Notes under the pieces: generated by a model | The model's input: the letters and a program-made list of their open reading frames with translations, nothing else | Told to the model about the DNA's origin: nothing | Database searches by the model: none | Source of the DNA: CAITWD01 sp963842065 | GTDB taxonomy: Bacteria; Actinomycetota; Thermoleophilia; Miltoncostaeales; Miltoncostaeaceae | Reading direction: 5' to 3' | Assembly: GCA_963842065.1 (NCBI GenBank) | Contig: CAWJEW010000002.1 | Span: 496,001 to 560,000, forward strand | Length of the DNA: 64,000 bases | Position numbers and translations under genes: made by a program | In this document: piece after piece, positions 8,459-17,642 of the stretch | How positions within the stretch are numbered: the first letter of the stretch is position 1 | How the letters are laid out: every line of letters starts with the position of its first letter

Positions 8459-8496
8459 TTGGACAGACCCTCCGTGGGTTTGTCCAAAGACTGTCC
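8459..8496. promoter_or_regulatory. Putative operator of the CarH-like regulator
   Basis: On the plus strand TTGGACA (8459-8465) and TGTCCAA (8481-8487) form an inverted repeat with a 15-nt spacer, and TGTCC recurs at 8481-8485 and 8492-8496, exactly 11 bp apart. CarH operators are built of 11-bp direct repeats containing ACA (here GGACA on the minus strand). The block sits 29-66 nt upstream of the chosen start, suitable for autoregulation. Confidence 0.5.
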
Positions 8497-8547
8497 GTAC
8501 GTACCTTACCCGCAGCTCACAGCGCGAGACAACGGGGATGCGTCTTA

Positions 8548-9448
8548 GAAGGTCTTTCAAAAAGAAGGTCGTGGTGCCGTGATCTCGAATCCGTCGGCGA
8601 TGTCGGCGAGTATCGGAGGTCATGGAGGTGCCGTCCAGGTTCGAGATCGATGATGGGCTGTGGGCCGAGATCGCCCCGCTGATTCCGGTGCGCCAGCGGC
8701 GCCGGCGCTACCCGGGTCGCAAGGCCATCCCCGACCGACTGGTGCTCTCGGGAATCCTGCATGTCTTGCACACCGGGATCGCCTGGGAAGACCTGCCCCA
8801 GGAGTACGGCTACGGGTCCGGGGTGACGTGCTGGCGGCGGCTGCGCGACTGGCAGGCCGCGGGCATATGGGATGCCTTGCACCAGCGCCTTCTGGTCAAG
8901 CTCAACGCCGCCGGTGCGATCGACTGGTCGCGCGCGAGCGTCGACGGTTCCCATATCCGCGCGCTTTTGGGGGGCTCCTGACCGGGCCATCGCCGGTTGA
9001 TCGCGCCCGGATGGGCTCCAAGCACCATCTGCTGGTCGATGGGACGGGTATCCCCCTTGCCGTCGCGCTCACGGCCGGCAATCGCAACGACATCACCCAG
9101 CTGATCCCGTTGCTGGATGACCTGCATGCCCGACCTGTCCGGGGTCGGCGCGGAAGGCCCCGCCGCAGACCCGACCGAATCCTGGCCGATCGCGGCTATG
9201 ACTTCGACTCCCACCGACGCCTGCTGCGAGCCCGTGGCATCGCACCCGTCATCGCCCGACGCGGGACCGAGCATGGCTCGGGGCTGGGAACCCAGCGCTG
9301 GGTGGTCGAGCGCGGCTTTGCGCACCTGCACAACTTCAGGCGCCTTCGGATTCGCTATGAACGCGATCCGGCCATCCACACCGCGTTCCTCACGCTCGCC
9401 TGCGCGATCCTGTGCTGGCGGCGCCTGAGGTCATTGTGAAAGACCTTC
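8548..9448 (+). mobile_element. IS5-family (IS427-like) insertion sequence with TTA target duplication
   Basis: The element is 901 bp, bounded by perfect 12-bp inverted repeats GAAGGTCTTTCA (8548-8559) and TGAAAGACCTTC (9437-9448), and flanked by TTA on both sides (8545-8547, 9449-9451), matching the TNA preference of the IS427/IS1031 group. It carries one transposase split over two frames. It is inserted between the CarH-like gene and a dehydrogenase gene, exactly at the latter's stop codon. Confidence 0.93.
8622..9439 (+). CDS. IS5-family transposase produced by -1 frameshifting
   Basis: Two overlapping frames: the first from ATG 8622 to a stop at 8979-8981 (119 residues, DUF4096-type N-terminus; RRRYPGRKAIPDRLVLSGILHVL, first Asp in RASVDGSHIRAL), and the second, in the -1 frame, ending at 9439 inside the right inverted repeat (GPSPVDRARMGSKHHLLVDG, GNRNDITQL, second Asp in ILADRGYDF, Glu in RWVVERGFAHLHNFRRL). 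The join is at CTTTTGGGGGGC around 8966-8976, where G_GGG_GGC gives a classical slippery heptamer. This is the known expression mode of the IS427 group, so the split is functional rather than an assembly error. Confidence 0.92.
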
Positions 9449-10423
9449 TTAGGGGCCGACCTCGAGCACGAGCTTGCCGAACGTCTCGCCCCCGGCCATT
9501 TGCCCGTATGCCGCCGCGGCGCCGGCGAGCGGGTGGACCGAATCGATCAGGGGGCGCGCACCGGTGGTCTGGAGCATGTTGACCAGCGCCGCGAACTCCT
9601 GGCGGGTGCCCATGGTGCTTCCCAGCACCCCGAGCCCACGCCAGAACAGCCGCGCCAGCTGCGCGGATGGATCACCGCCGCTCGTGGCTCCGGACACCAC
9701 GACGGTGCCGCCCGGGCGCAGGCTCTTGAGCGAGTGGTCCCACGTGGCCGCGCCGACCGTCTCGATGACGGCGTCCGCGCGACGCGACACCCGCGCGCCG
9801 ACCTCGATCGCGGCATCCGCGCCGAGCTCGAGCGCTGCCTGGCGTTTGCGCTCGCTGCGGCTGGTCACCGACACCTCGATGCCGGCCGCGTGGGCGAGGA
9901 CGATGGCCGCCGTGGCGACGCCGCCACCGGCGCCCTGGATCAGCACGTGATCGCCCGGCCGCAGCCGGGCCCGGGAAAACAGCATGCGATACGCCGTCAG
10001 GTACGCGGTCGGCAGGCACGCGGCCTCCGCCCAGCTGAGTTCGGCGGGCTTGGGGATCAGGTTGCGCTCCGGCGCCGCGACGAGCTCGGCATGCGTGCCG
10101 CTGACGCCCGCTTCGCTGAGCAGGTGCAGATCCGGGGCCAACGTCTCGTCCTCGCCGGGGCCGGCCGTCCCCAGCACGGCGTGGATGATCACCTCGCGCC
10201 CGTCATCGGTCACGCCGGCGGCGTCGGTCCCGAGGGGCGTGCCGACGTGCTCCGGACGCACCCCGACCCCGCGCAGCGTCCAGAGGTCGTGGTGGTTGAG
10301 CGACGCCGCCCGGACGTGGACGCGCGTCCAGCCGACCGGGACGTGCGGCTCCGGGCATTCGCCGATCGCAAGCACATCCAGGGGGGCCTCGGAGTCGATT
10401 CCCGTGGCGTAGACAGCCTGCAT
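9449..10423 (-). CDS. Zinc-free medium-chain dehydrogenase/quinone oxidoreductase family
   Basis: A 324-residue MDR-superfamily NAD(P)H-dependent oxidoreductase, starting at ATG 10423. GroES-like N-terminal domain (VHVRAASLNHHDLWTLRG, the NxxDxxxxxG motif of quinone oxidoreductases, PLGTDAAGVT), Rossmann domain with HVLIQGAGGGVATAAIVLA and GADAAIEV. The structural-zinc cysteine cluster is absent, so it is of the zinc-free type. The stop codon TAA is the TTA target of the IS427-like element, which inserted without changing the protein. It diverges from the zinc-type MDR at 10524 across a 100-bp gap. Substrate unknown. Confidence 0.9.
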   Translation of the reverse strand: MQAVYATGIDSEAPLDVLAIGECPEPHVPVGWTRVHVRAASLNHHDLWTLRGVGVRPEHVGTPLGTDAAGVTDDGREVIIHAVLGTAGPGEDETLAPDLHLLSEAGVSGTHAELVAAPERNLIPKPAELSWAEAACLPTAYLTAYRMLFSRARLRPGDHVLIQGAGGGVATAAIVLAHAAGIEVSVTSRSERKRQAALELGADAAIEVGARVSRRADAVIETVGAATWDHSLKSLRPGGTVVVSGATSGGDPSAQLARLFWRGLGVLGSTMGTRQEFAALVNMLQTTGARPLIDSVHPLAGAAAAYGQMAGGETFGKLVLEVGP

Positions 10424-10523
10424 GGTCAGGGTCCTTCGGTTGGGGGCGGTACCGTGTGCGCGCCCCGGATTGTGCCAGGACCCGTCGGCCGGGCGCGACC
10501 GAAGCTGACATCCTTGCGGCACC

Positions 10524-11531
10524 ATGCGCGCGGCCATGTACCACGGGGCAGGACGGATCGAGCTCACCGACCTGCCGCGACCCGTCGCCGGCGAGGGCGA
10601 GCTCGTCGTGCGGGTGCACGCGTGCGGGCTGTGCGGCAGCGATCTCATGCAGTGGTATCAGGATCCGCGGGCGCCGCTGGTGCTCGGGCACGAGCCCGTC
10701 GGGGTTGTGGTCGAGGCCGGTGTCGGCGCGCCGGTTGCGGCCGGGACGCGGGTGTTCGTGCATCATCACGTGCCGTGCATGGCGTGCGCGTATTGCCGGC
10801 GTGGGCGCGAGACCCTCTGTGCCACCTTCCGATCGACGCGTATCGAGCCGGGCGGGCTGGCCGAGTTTGTCCGCGTGCCGGCCGAAATCGCACGGCTTGA
10901 CGTGCTTGCGCTTCCGGACGGGCTCTCGGACCTTGCGGGAACGCTCATCGAGCCGCTGGCCTGCGTCATGCGCGGCCAGGCGCTGGCGGGCATCGGTCCC
11001 GGCGATCCGGTCGTGGTGATCGGGGCAGGGTCGATGGGGCTTCTGGAGATCTTCGCCGCCCGTGCACTCGGGGCGGCGGTGATCGCGCTCGAGCCGCGTG
11101 CCGAGCGGCGCGCGCTCGCCCGGCGCGCCGGTGCGCAGGCGCCTGAGGTGCCCACCGCGACGGCGGCGCGGGAGCTGGTGGGCCGCGACGGGGCGCGGGC
11201 GGTGTTCGTCACTACGTCCGCGGCCGAAGCGATCGACGCGGGCGTCGAGCTGGCCGGTCCGGCGGGCGTCGTCCAGCTGTTCGCGCCACCGCGACCCGGC
11301 CAGCCCGTGCCGGTCGACCTCGGGGCCGCATGGTTCCGCGAGGTGCGGATCGAGTCCACGTACTCGGCGGGGCCCGCCGATACCCGCAACGCGCTGCAAC
11401 TGTTGCAGGACGGGGCGATCGATCCGGAGCTGATCGTCTCGCACCGGATCCCGCTTGTGGAGATCGATCACGCGTTCCGGCTGGCACGTAGCGCCGAGGC
11501 GATCAAGGTCGTGGTCGACATCTCGCAATAG
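10524..11531 (+). CDS. Zinc-dependent medium-chain alcohol dehydrogenase
   Basis: A 335-residue MDR enzyme of the threonine/sorbitol dehydrogenase type. Catalytic zinc ligands C37 (in CGLCGSD), H56-E57 (LGHEPVG) and the later LIEPLAC; structural zinc cysteines C85, C88, C91 and C99 in PCMACAYCRRGRETLC; cofactor-binding VVIGAGSMGLLEIFAARALGA. Oxidises a secondary alcohol or sugar alcohol with NAD(P); the substrate is not predictable. No strong ribosome binding site precedes ATG 10524; a second Met five codons in is an alternative. Followed by the tRNA-His/tRNA-Leu pair. Confidence 0.93.
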   Translation: MRAAMYHGAGRIELTDLPRPVAGEGELVVRVHACGLCGSDLMQWYQDPRAPLVLGHEPVGVVVEAGVGAPVAAGTRVFVHHHVPCMACAYCRRGRETLCATFRSTRIEPGGLAEFVRVPAEIARLDVLALPDGLSDLAGTLIEPLACVMRGQALAGIGPGDPVVVIGAGSMGLLEIFAARALGAAVIALEPRAERRALARRAGAQAPEVPTATAARELVGRDGARAVFVTTSAAEAIDAGVELAGPAGVVQLFAPPRPGQPVPVDLGAAWFREVRIESTYSAGPADTRNALQLLQDGAIDPELIVSHRIPLVEIDHAFRLARSAEAIKVVVDISQ

Positions 11532-11594
11532 GATTGCGCCGGAGGGCCGGTACCCGTGCGCTATTGTTGCGCGGTCCGGGCGCGCGTCCGGCAT

Positions 11595-11668
11595 GGTGAA
11601 CGTAGCTCAGTTGGTAGAGCTCCTGGTTGTGGTCCAGGCGGTCGTGGGTTCGAGTCCCATCGTTCACC
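11595..11668 (+). tRNA. tRNA-His (GTG anticodon)
   Basis: Cloverleaf with acceptor GTGAACG (11596-11602) pairing CGTTCAC (11661-11667), anticodon loop TTGTGGT within CCTGG/CCAGG, T-arm GTGGGTTCGAGTCCCAT. G at 11595 is the extra G-1 of histidine tRNAs, opposite C73 (11668). CCA is not encoded. Confidence 0.97.
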
Positions 11669-11688
11669 CTCCTCCGACCGCCGACCGG

Positions 11689-11770
11689 GCGGGTGTGGCG
11701 GAACCGGCAGACGCGCTAGGTTTAGGTCCTAGTGGGGCAACCCGTGGAGGTTCGAATCCTCTCACCCGCA
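11689..11770 (+). tRNA. tRNA-Leu (TAG anticodon)
   Basis: Class II tRNA of 82 nt: acceptor GCGGGTG/CACCCGC, anticodon stem CTAGG/CCTAG with loop TTTAGGT (anticodon TAG), a long variable arm (TGGGGCAACCCGT) and T-arm GGAGGTTCGAATCCTCT. CCA is not encoded. Its 3' end is only 5 nt from the tig start codon. Confidence 0.97.
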
Positions 11771-11775
11771 TCAGC

Positions 11776-13161
11776 ATGTCGATAGCTACTGAAATCACGT
11801 CCAGCGAAGAGGGTCGCGTCGAGCTTTCCGTCGCGGTCTCCGAGGACGCAGTCGAGCAGGCGTTCGATCAAGCACTCCAGCGTCTCGCGCGCGGGGTCAA
11901 GGTCCCCGGCTTCCGCCAGGGCAAGGTCCCGGCGTCGGTCGTCATGAGCCGCTTCGGGCGACCGGTGGTCGTCCAGGAAATGCTCAAAGTGTCCCTTGTC
12001 GACTGGTACGAGCAGGCCGTCGAGGAGTCGGGCATCCGCCCAATCGACGAGCCCGATCTGGCACTCGACGACGTGCCCGAGCAGGGCGAATTGCGGTTCC
12101 GTGCCGTCGTGCCGACCCGGCCGAAGGCCAAACTGGGGACCGTCACGGGCCTGGAGGTCGGCAAGGACGAGCTCGAGATCCCCGACGGCTCACTCGACGC
12201 CGAACTCGAGCGGCTGCGGATGCGGGGCTCCCGCATGGCGCCGGTCGATCGGCCCGCCGAGGAGGGTGATTTCCTGGTCGTCGACTTCGACGGTGCGGTC
12301 AACGGCAAGCGTCTGGCCTCGGCAAGCGCCCGCGACTACGTCGTGGAGCTCGGCTCCGAGCGGCTGTTGGCGGGCTTCGACCAGAAGCTGCGCGGCGGCC
12401 GGACCGGCGAGTCGGTCAGCATCGAGATCACCTACGCCGACGACGACAGCCGCCAGGAACTGCGCGGCAAGACGGTCGTGTACACGGCGCAGGTCAAGCA
12501 GGTGCAGGAGCGCGTGCTTCCCGAGCTCGACGACGATTTTGCCGCCGAGAACAGTGAGTTCGACACACTCGAGGAGCTGAAGGCCGACATCACTCGACGC
12601 CTCGAGGAGGCCGCGCAGGCACGGGTCGACGAGCTGTTCCGGCGCCGCGTGATCGATGCGGCCGTCGCAGAGGCGACCATGGACGTGCCCGAGATCATGA
12701 TCCAGCGGCGCATCGGCAGCATCCTGAACCAGACGGCGAGTTCCCTGCCCAGCGGCGTGAGCTTCGAGTCGTACCTGCGCGCGACCGGCAGGACGCTGGA
12801 GCAGGTCGTTGAAGAACTCCGACCAGACGCCGAGATGGCAATCCGGCGCGAGCTGGTCGTGGAGGCCGTGTGTGAGGCACAGGACATCGAGGTGACCGAC
12901 GCCGACGTCGAGGCCCAGGTCCGTGAGGACGCCGAGAAGGTCGGCCGCGACGCCGACGAGCTGATGGCCGAAGTCCGGTCCGAAGGAGCGTTTGAGCGCC
13001 TCCGGGAGGACCTGCGGCTGGGCCGCGCGGTCCAGTTCCTTGTGGACAACGCCGTTCCGATTTCGATGGAGCAGGCCGAGGCCCGCGAGCGTCTGTGGAC
13101 GCCCGAGGAGGAAAAGGCGCCCTCGGGAGCCAAACTGTGGACGCCCGGAGACGCCAAGTGA
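11776..13161 (+). CDS. tig: Trigger factor, ribosome-associated chaperone and prolyl isomerase
   Basis: A 461-residue trigger factor. N-terminal ribosome-binding domain (residues 1-~145) with the signature loop GFRQGKVP (canonical GFRxGKxP) docking to L23; FKBP-type PPIase domain (~150-245: EGDFLVVDFDGAVNGK, AGFDQKLRGGRTGES); C-terminal helical arm to ~430, ending in a low-complexity tail (EEEKAPSGAKLWTPGDAK). Acts on nascent chains and feeds ClpXP, encoded directly downstream, an arrangement conserved in many bacteria. ATG 11776 lies 5 nt after tRNA-Leu with no room for a ribosome binding site, so translation either is leaderless after tRNA processing or starts weakly. Confidence 0.96.
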   Translation: MSIATEITSSEEGRVELSVAVSEDAVEQAFDQALQRLARGVKVPGFRQGKVPASVVMSRFGRPVVVQEMLKVSLVDWYEQAVEESGIRPIDEPDLALDDVPEQGELRFRAVVPTRPKAKLGTVTGLEVGKDELEIPDGSLDAELERLRMRGSRMAPVDRPAEEGDFLVVDFDGAVNGKRLASASARDYVVELGSERLLAGFDQKLRGGRTGESVSIEITYADDDSRQELRGKTVVYTAQVKQVQERVLPELDDDFAAENSEFDTLEELKADITRRLEEAAQARVDELFRRRVIDAAVAEATMDVPEIMIQRRIGSILNQTASSLPSGVSFESYLRATGRTLEQVVEELRPDAEMAIRRELVVEAVCEAQDIEVTDADVEAQVREDAEKVGRDADELMAEVRSEGAFERLREDLRLGRAVQFLVDNAVPISMEQAEARERLWTPEEEKAPSGAKLWTPGDAK

Positions 13162-13180
13162 CGCCAGGAGGCCACGCGCG

Positions 13181-13765
<585 letters not shown>

Positions 13766-13799
13766 TGCGGGGGCAGCCAACGTCATGACGGGGTTTTAG

Positions 13800-15068
13800 A
13801 TGGCCAAGTCTCCCGATGCGAACGAACAGCTGTTGTGCAGCTTCTGCGGCAAGTCGCAGCGCCAGGTCAAGAAGCTGATCGCCGGTCCCGGCGTCTACAT
13901 CTGCGACGAGTGCATCGACCTGTGCAACGAGATCATCGACGAGGAGCTGACCGCACCGGCCGCGTTCGATCTCGAGACGCTGCCGCGTCCGCAGGCGATC
14001 TACGACGTTCTGAACGAGTACGTCGTCGGGCAGGTCGAAGCCAAGCGGACGCTGTCGGTGGCCGTGTACAACCACTACAAGCGCGTGCAGATGATGTCGG
14101 CCGGGGAGTCGGACATCGAACTGCAAAAGAGCAACATCCTGCTGCTCGGCCCGACCGGCTGCGGCAAGACGCTGCTGGCCCAGACCTTGGCCAAGATCCT
14201 CAACGTGCCGTTTGCCATCGCGGACGCCACCGCGTTGACCGAGGCAGGCTATGTCGGCGAAGACGTTGAGAACATCCTGCTCAAGCTGATCCAGGCCGCC
14301 GACTTCGACGTCAAGCGCGCCGAGACCGGGATCATCTACATCGATGAGGTCGACAAGATCGCCCGCAAGGCCGACAACCCGTCGATCACCCGCGATGTCT
14401 CCGGCGAGGGCGTGCAGCAGGCGCTGCTGAAGATCCTCGAAGGCACCGTCGCCTCGGTGCCGCCGCAGGGCGGCCGCAAGCACCCGCACCAGGAATTCCT
14501 GAGCATCGACACGACGAACGTCCTGTTCATCTGCGGCGGGGCATTCGCGAGCCTGGAGCAGATCATCGAGCGCCGCACCGGGCGCCAAGGCGTGGGCTTC
14601 GCCGCCGACGTGCGTTCGCGCCACGATCACGACCCGCACGGGCTGTTCAGCCAGGTGCTGCCCGAAGACCTGATGAACTACGGGCTCATCCCCGAGTTCA
14701 TCGGCCGGCTTCCGGTCATCTCGGCCGTGCACCAACTCAGCCGTGACGACCTTGTGCAAATCCTGACCGAGCCGCGCAACGCGCTCACCAAGCAATACAA
14801 GCGCTTCTTCAGCTTCGACCGCGTCGATCTGGCATTCGCCGAGGAATCCTTGACCGCGATTGCCGATCGTGCCCTCGAACGCGAGACCGGTGCGCGCGGG
14901 CTGCGCACGATCGTCGAGGGCGCGCTGATGGACGTGATGTTCGAGCTGCCCTCGCGCGACGACGTGGTCAAGTGCGTGGTCACCCGTGAGACGATCGAGA
15001 AGGGCCTGCCGCCGACGCTGGTCACCGAAGCCCCAGGGCGCGAACGCCGCGCCGAGGCTGGAGGGTGA
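13800..15068 (+). CDS. clpX: ClpX unfoldase, AAA+ ATPase
   Basis: A 422-residue hexameric unfoldase that recognises substrates and threads them into ClpP. C4 zinc-binding domain (C13, C16, C35, C38), Walker A GPTGCGKT (residues 117-124), Walker B IIYIDEVDKI, sensor and the ClpP-docking region, arginine-finger segment and C-terminal small domain (GARGLRTIVEGALMD). Full length. ATG 13800 has only a weak upstream ribosome binding site. The stop overlaps the valS GTG by four bases (GTGA), implying translational coupling. Confidence 0.97.
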   Translation: MAKSPDANEQLLCSFCGKSQRQVKKLIAGPGVYICDECIDLCNEIIDEELTAPAAFDLETLPRPQAIYDVLNEYVVGQVEAKRTLSVAVYNHYKRVQMMSAGESDIELQKSNILLLGPTGCGKTLLAQTLAKILNVPFAIADATALTEAGYVGEDVENILLKLIQAADFDVKRAETGIIYIDEVDKIARKADNPSITRDVSGEGVQQALLKILEGTVASVPPQGGRKHPHQEFLSIDTTNVLFICGGAFASLEQIIERRTGRQGVGFAADVRSRHDHDPHGLFSQVLPEDLMNYGLIPEFIGRLPVISAVHQLSRDDLVQILTEPRNALTKQYKRFFSFDRVDLAFAEESLTAIADRALERETGARGLRTIVEGALMDVMFELPSRDDVVKCVVTRETIEKGLPPTLVTEAPGRERRAEAGG

Positions 15069-17642
15069 GCGAGTCCAAGAACGCCTCATCAGCACCAGGC
15101 GGGGGTGAGCTCCGCTACGACCCCGCTGCTGATGAGCCCCGCTGGGTTGCGGCCTGGAACGATTCCGGCGCCCTGAGGGCGAATCCGGATTCCGGCAAGC
15201 CTGCCTACAGCATCGCGATCCCGCCGCCGAACGTGACGGGCGCGCTGCACATTGGGCACGCCCTCAACAACTCGATCCAGGACGTCCTGATCCGCTATCA
15301 CCGCATGGCGGGCTACGAGACGCTGTGGATCTGCGGGACCGACCACGCCGGCATCGCCACCCAGGCACAGGTCGAGAAGTCGCTCGCCGGCGAGGGCCTG
15401 ACCCGGCAGGACCTCGGGCGTGAGGCATTTGTCGAGCGCGTGTGGGCGTGGCGCGAGGAGTACGGCGGGACCATCATCGGACAGCTGCGCCGGCTCGGGG
15501 CGACGCTCGATTTCTCGCGTGAGCGCTTTACGCTCGACGAGGGCTATGCGCGGGCGGTGCAGCACACGTTCGTCGACCTCTACAACAAGGGCCACGTCTA
15601 CCGCGACCTCTACATGGTCAACTGGGATCCAGGGCTCGGTTCGGCGATCTCGGACCTGGAGGTCGAGGACCGCGAGGTCACCGATGCGCTGGTGCGGATC
15701 GCCTACCCGCTGGCCGACGGCTCGGGCGAGCTGATCGTCGCGACCGTCCGGCCCGAGACGATGCTCGGGGACACGGCCGTCGCCGTGCATCCGGACGACG
15801 AGCGCTATCGCCACCTGGTCGGCACGACGTGCATCCTGCCGCTGGTCGGGCGCGAGTTGCCGATCGTCGCCGACGCCTACGTCAAGCCCGAGTTCGGGAC
15901 CGGCTGCCTGAAGATCACCCCGGCGCACGACCCCAACGACTTCGAGCTCGCGCTCCGCCACGACCTGCCGGCGATCAGCGTGATCGGCGAGGACGGACGC
16001 ATCGTGGCGGCGATGGGGGAGCGTTACGCGGGTCTGAGCCCCGAGGAGTGCTCGGCGCGCGTCATGGCCGACCTCGACGCCGGCGGGCGCGCTGCGCGGG
16101 ACCGAGCCGTACACCCACACGGTGCCGTTCTCGCACCGCTCCGGACGCCGCGTCGAACCGCTGATCTCGCTTCAGTGGTTCTGTGACATGAAGGGCCTGG
16201 CCGAGCCGGCCATGGCCGCCGTCGAAGATGGTTCGGTCACCTTCACCCCAGCCCACTGGGCCGGCGTGTACATGCGTTGGATGCAGGAGATTCGCCCGTG
16301 GTGCCTATCGCGCCAGCTGTGGTGGGGACACCAGCTGCCGGTCTGGTACCGGGGCCACGAGGTCTACGTCGGCCTCGACGCCCCCGCGGGCGAGGGCTGG
16401 GAGCGCGATCCCGACGTGCTCGACACCTGGTTCTCGTCGGGGCTGTGGCCGTTTGCGACCCTCGGCTGGCCCGACGCGACGCCGGAGCTTGCGCGGTTCT
16501 ACCCGACCAACGTGCTCTCGACCGCGCGCGACATCCTGTTCTTGTGGGTCGCCCGGATGGTGATGCTCGGCATCGAGTACATGGGCGAGGTCCCGTTCGG
16601 CGACGTCTATATCCATTCGGTGATCCAGGCGGCCGACGGGCGCCGCATGAGCAAGAGTCTCGGCACGGGCGTCGATCCGCTGGAGCTGATCGACGAGCAC
16701 GGGGCCGACGCCCTGCGGTTCGGGCTGCTTTTGATGAGCAGCCAGCAGGACGTCCGCTTTTCAGCCGAGAAGATCCGGCAGGGCCGGCAGCTGGTCACCA
16801 AGATCTGGAACGCGACGCGGCTGGTCATCGCGCGTGGCGGCCAGGCCGGCGCGGCGGCCCCGCCCGAGCCGCGCACCGCCGCCGACCGGTGGATGGCGTC
16901 GCGGGTCACCGAGGCCATCGAGCTCGGGTCCGAGCTGATCGCCCGCTATGAGTTCAGCCGCCTCGCGGACGTCATCTACCACCTGGTCTTCGACGAGTTC
17001 TGCGACTGGTACCTGGAGCTGCTCAAGCGCGACGAGGCCACCCCGGAGGTCGCGGGCGATCTTTTGGAACAGATCCTGGCGCTTGTGCATCCGGTCATGC
17101 CGTTCGTGACCGAGGCCTGCTGGGAGCAGCTGCCCGGCGCCGAGGGCCTGATGCTCCTGCACGCCCCGCCCCGCCCGCCATCGGCGCGTGACGCGCATGC
17201 CGAGGCGCTCGTGGCAAGCCTCCAGGAGGCCGTCACGGCGGTGCGCGCGTGGCGCAGCCGCCACGGGATGAGCCCCCGGACCTGCGTGACCGTGGCCCTG
17301 GACGGGCTCACCCTCGGGGAGCTGGCGCCGGCGTTTGCGGGGCTCGCCATCGCGGAGATCGGCCCCGTCGGTGAGGATGCCCAGGTGGTGGCGTTGGAGA
17401 CCGGCCAGCTGCGCATCGCGGCGCCCGCCGGGGAGGTCGACACCGCCGCCGAGGTCGCGCGCTTGGCGGCCGAGCTCGAGCGGATCGAGCGCGAGCTCGC
17501 GCGGGCGGAGTCGATGCTCGGCAACGAGCGCTTCGTCGCGCGCGCACCGGCGGACCTGGTCGAAGCCGAGCGCGAGAAGGTTCGCCGCTTCGCGGCGGAA
17601 CGTGAGGTTGTGGCGCAGCAGATCGGGGCGCTCGGGACGTGA
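15065..17642 (+). CDS. valS: Valyl-tRNA synthetase, one +1 frameshift
   Basis: Class I synthetase of ~858 residues after correction. HIGH motif at residues 62-65 (NVTGALHIGHALNNS), editing (CP1) domain with the TVRPETMLGDTAVAVHP motif, WFSSGLWPFATLGWP, and RRMSKSLGTG (KMSKS). C-terminal anticodon-binding and coiled-coil arm (about 790-855: EVARLAAELERIERELARAE). The frame changes at 16085-16100: removing one G in GGCGGGCGCGCTG gives GGALRGTEPYTHT. All catalytic motifs are kept on both sides, so this is read as a consensus error in an essential gene. Starts at GTG 15065 in a GTGA overlap with clpX. Confidence 0.94.

Noticed and set aside
7494..9451. Composite transposon made of the two IS elements around the CarH-like gene
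   Set aside because: The elements belong to different families (IS481 and IS5), have different inverted repeats and each has its own target duplication.
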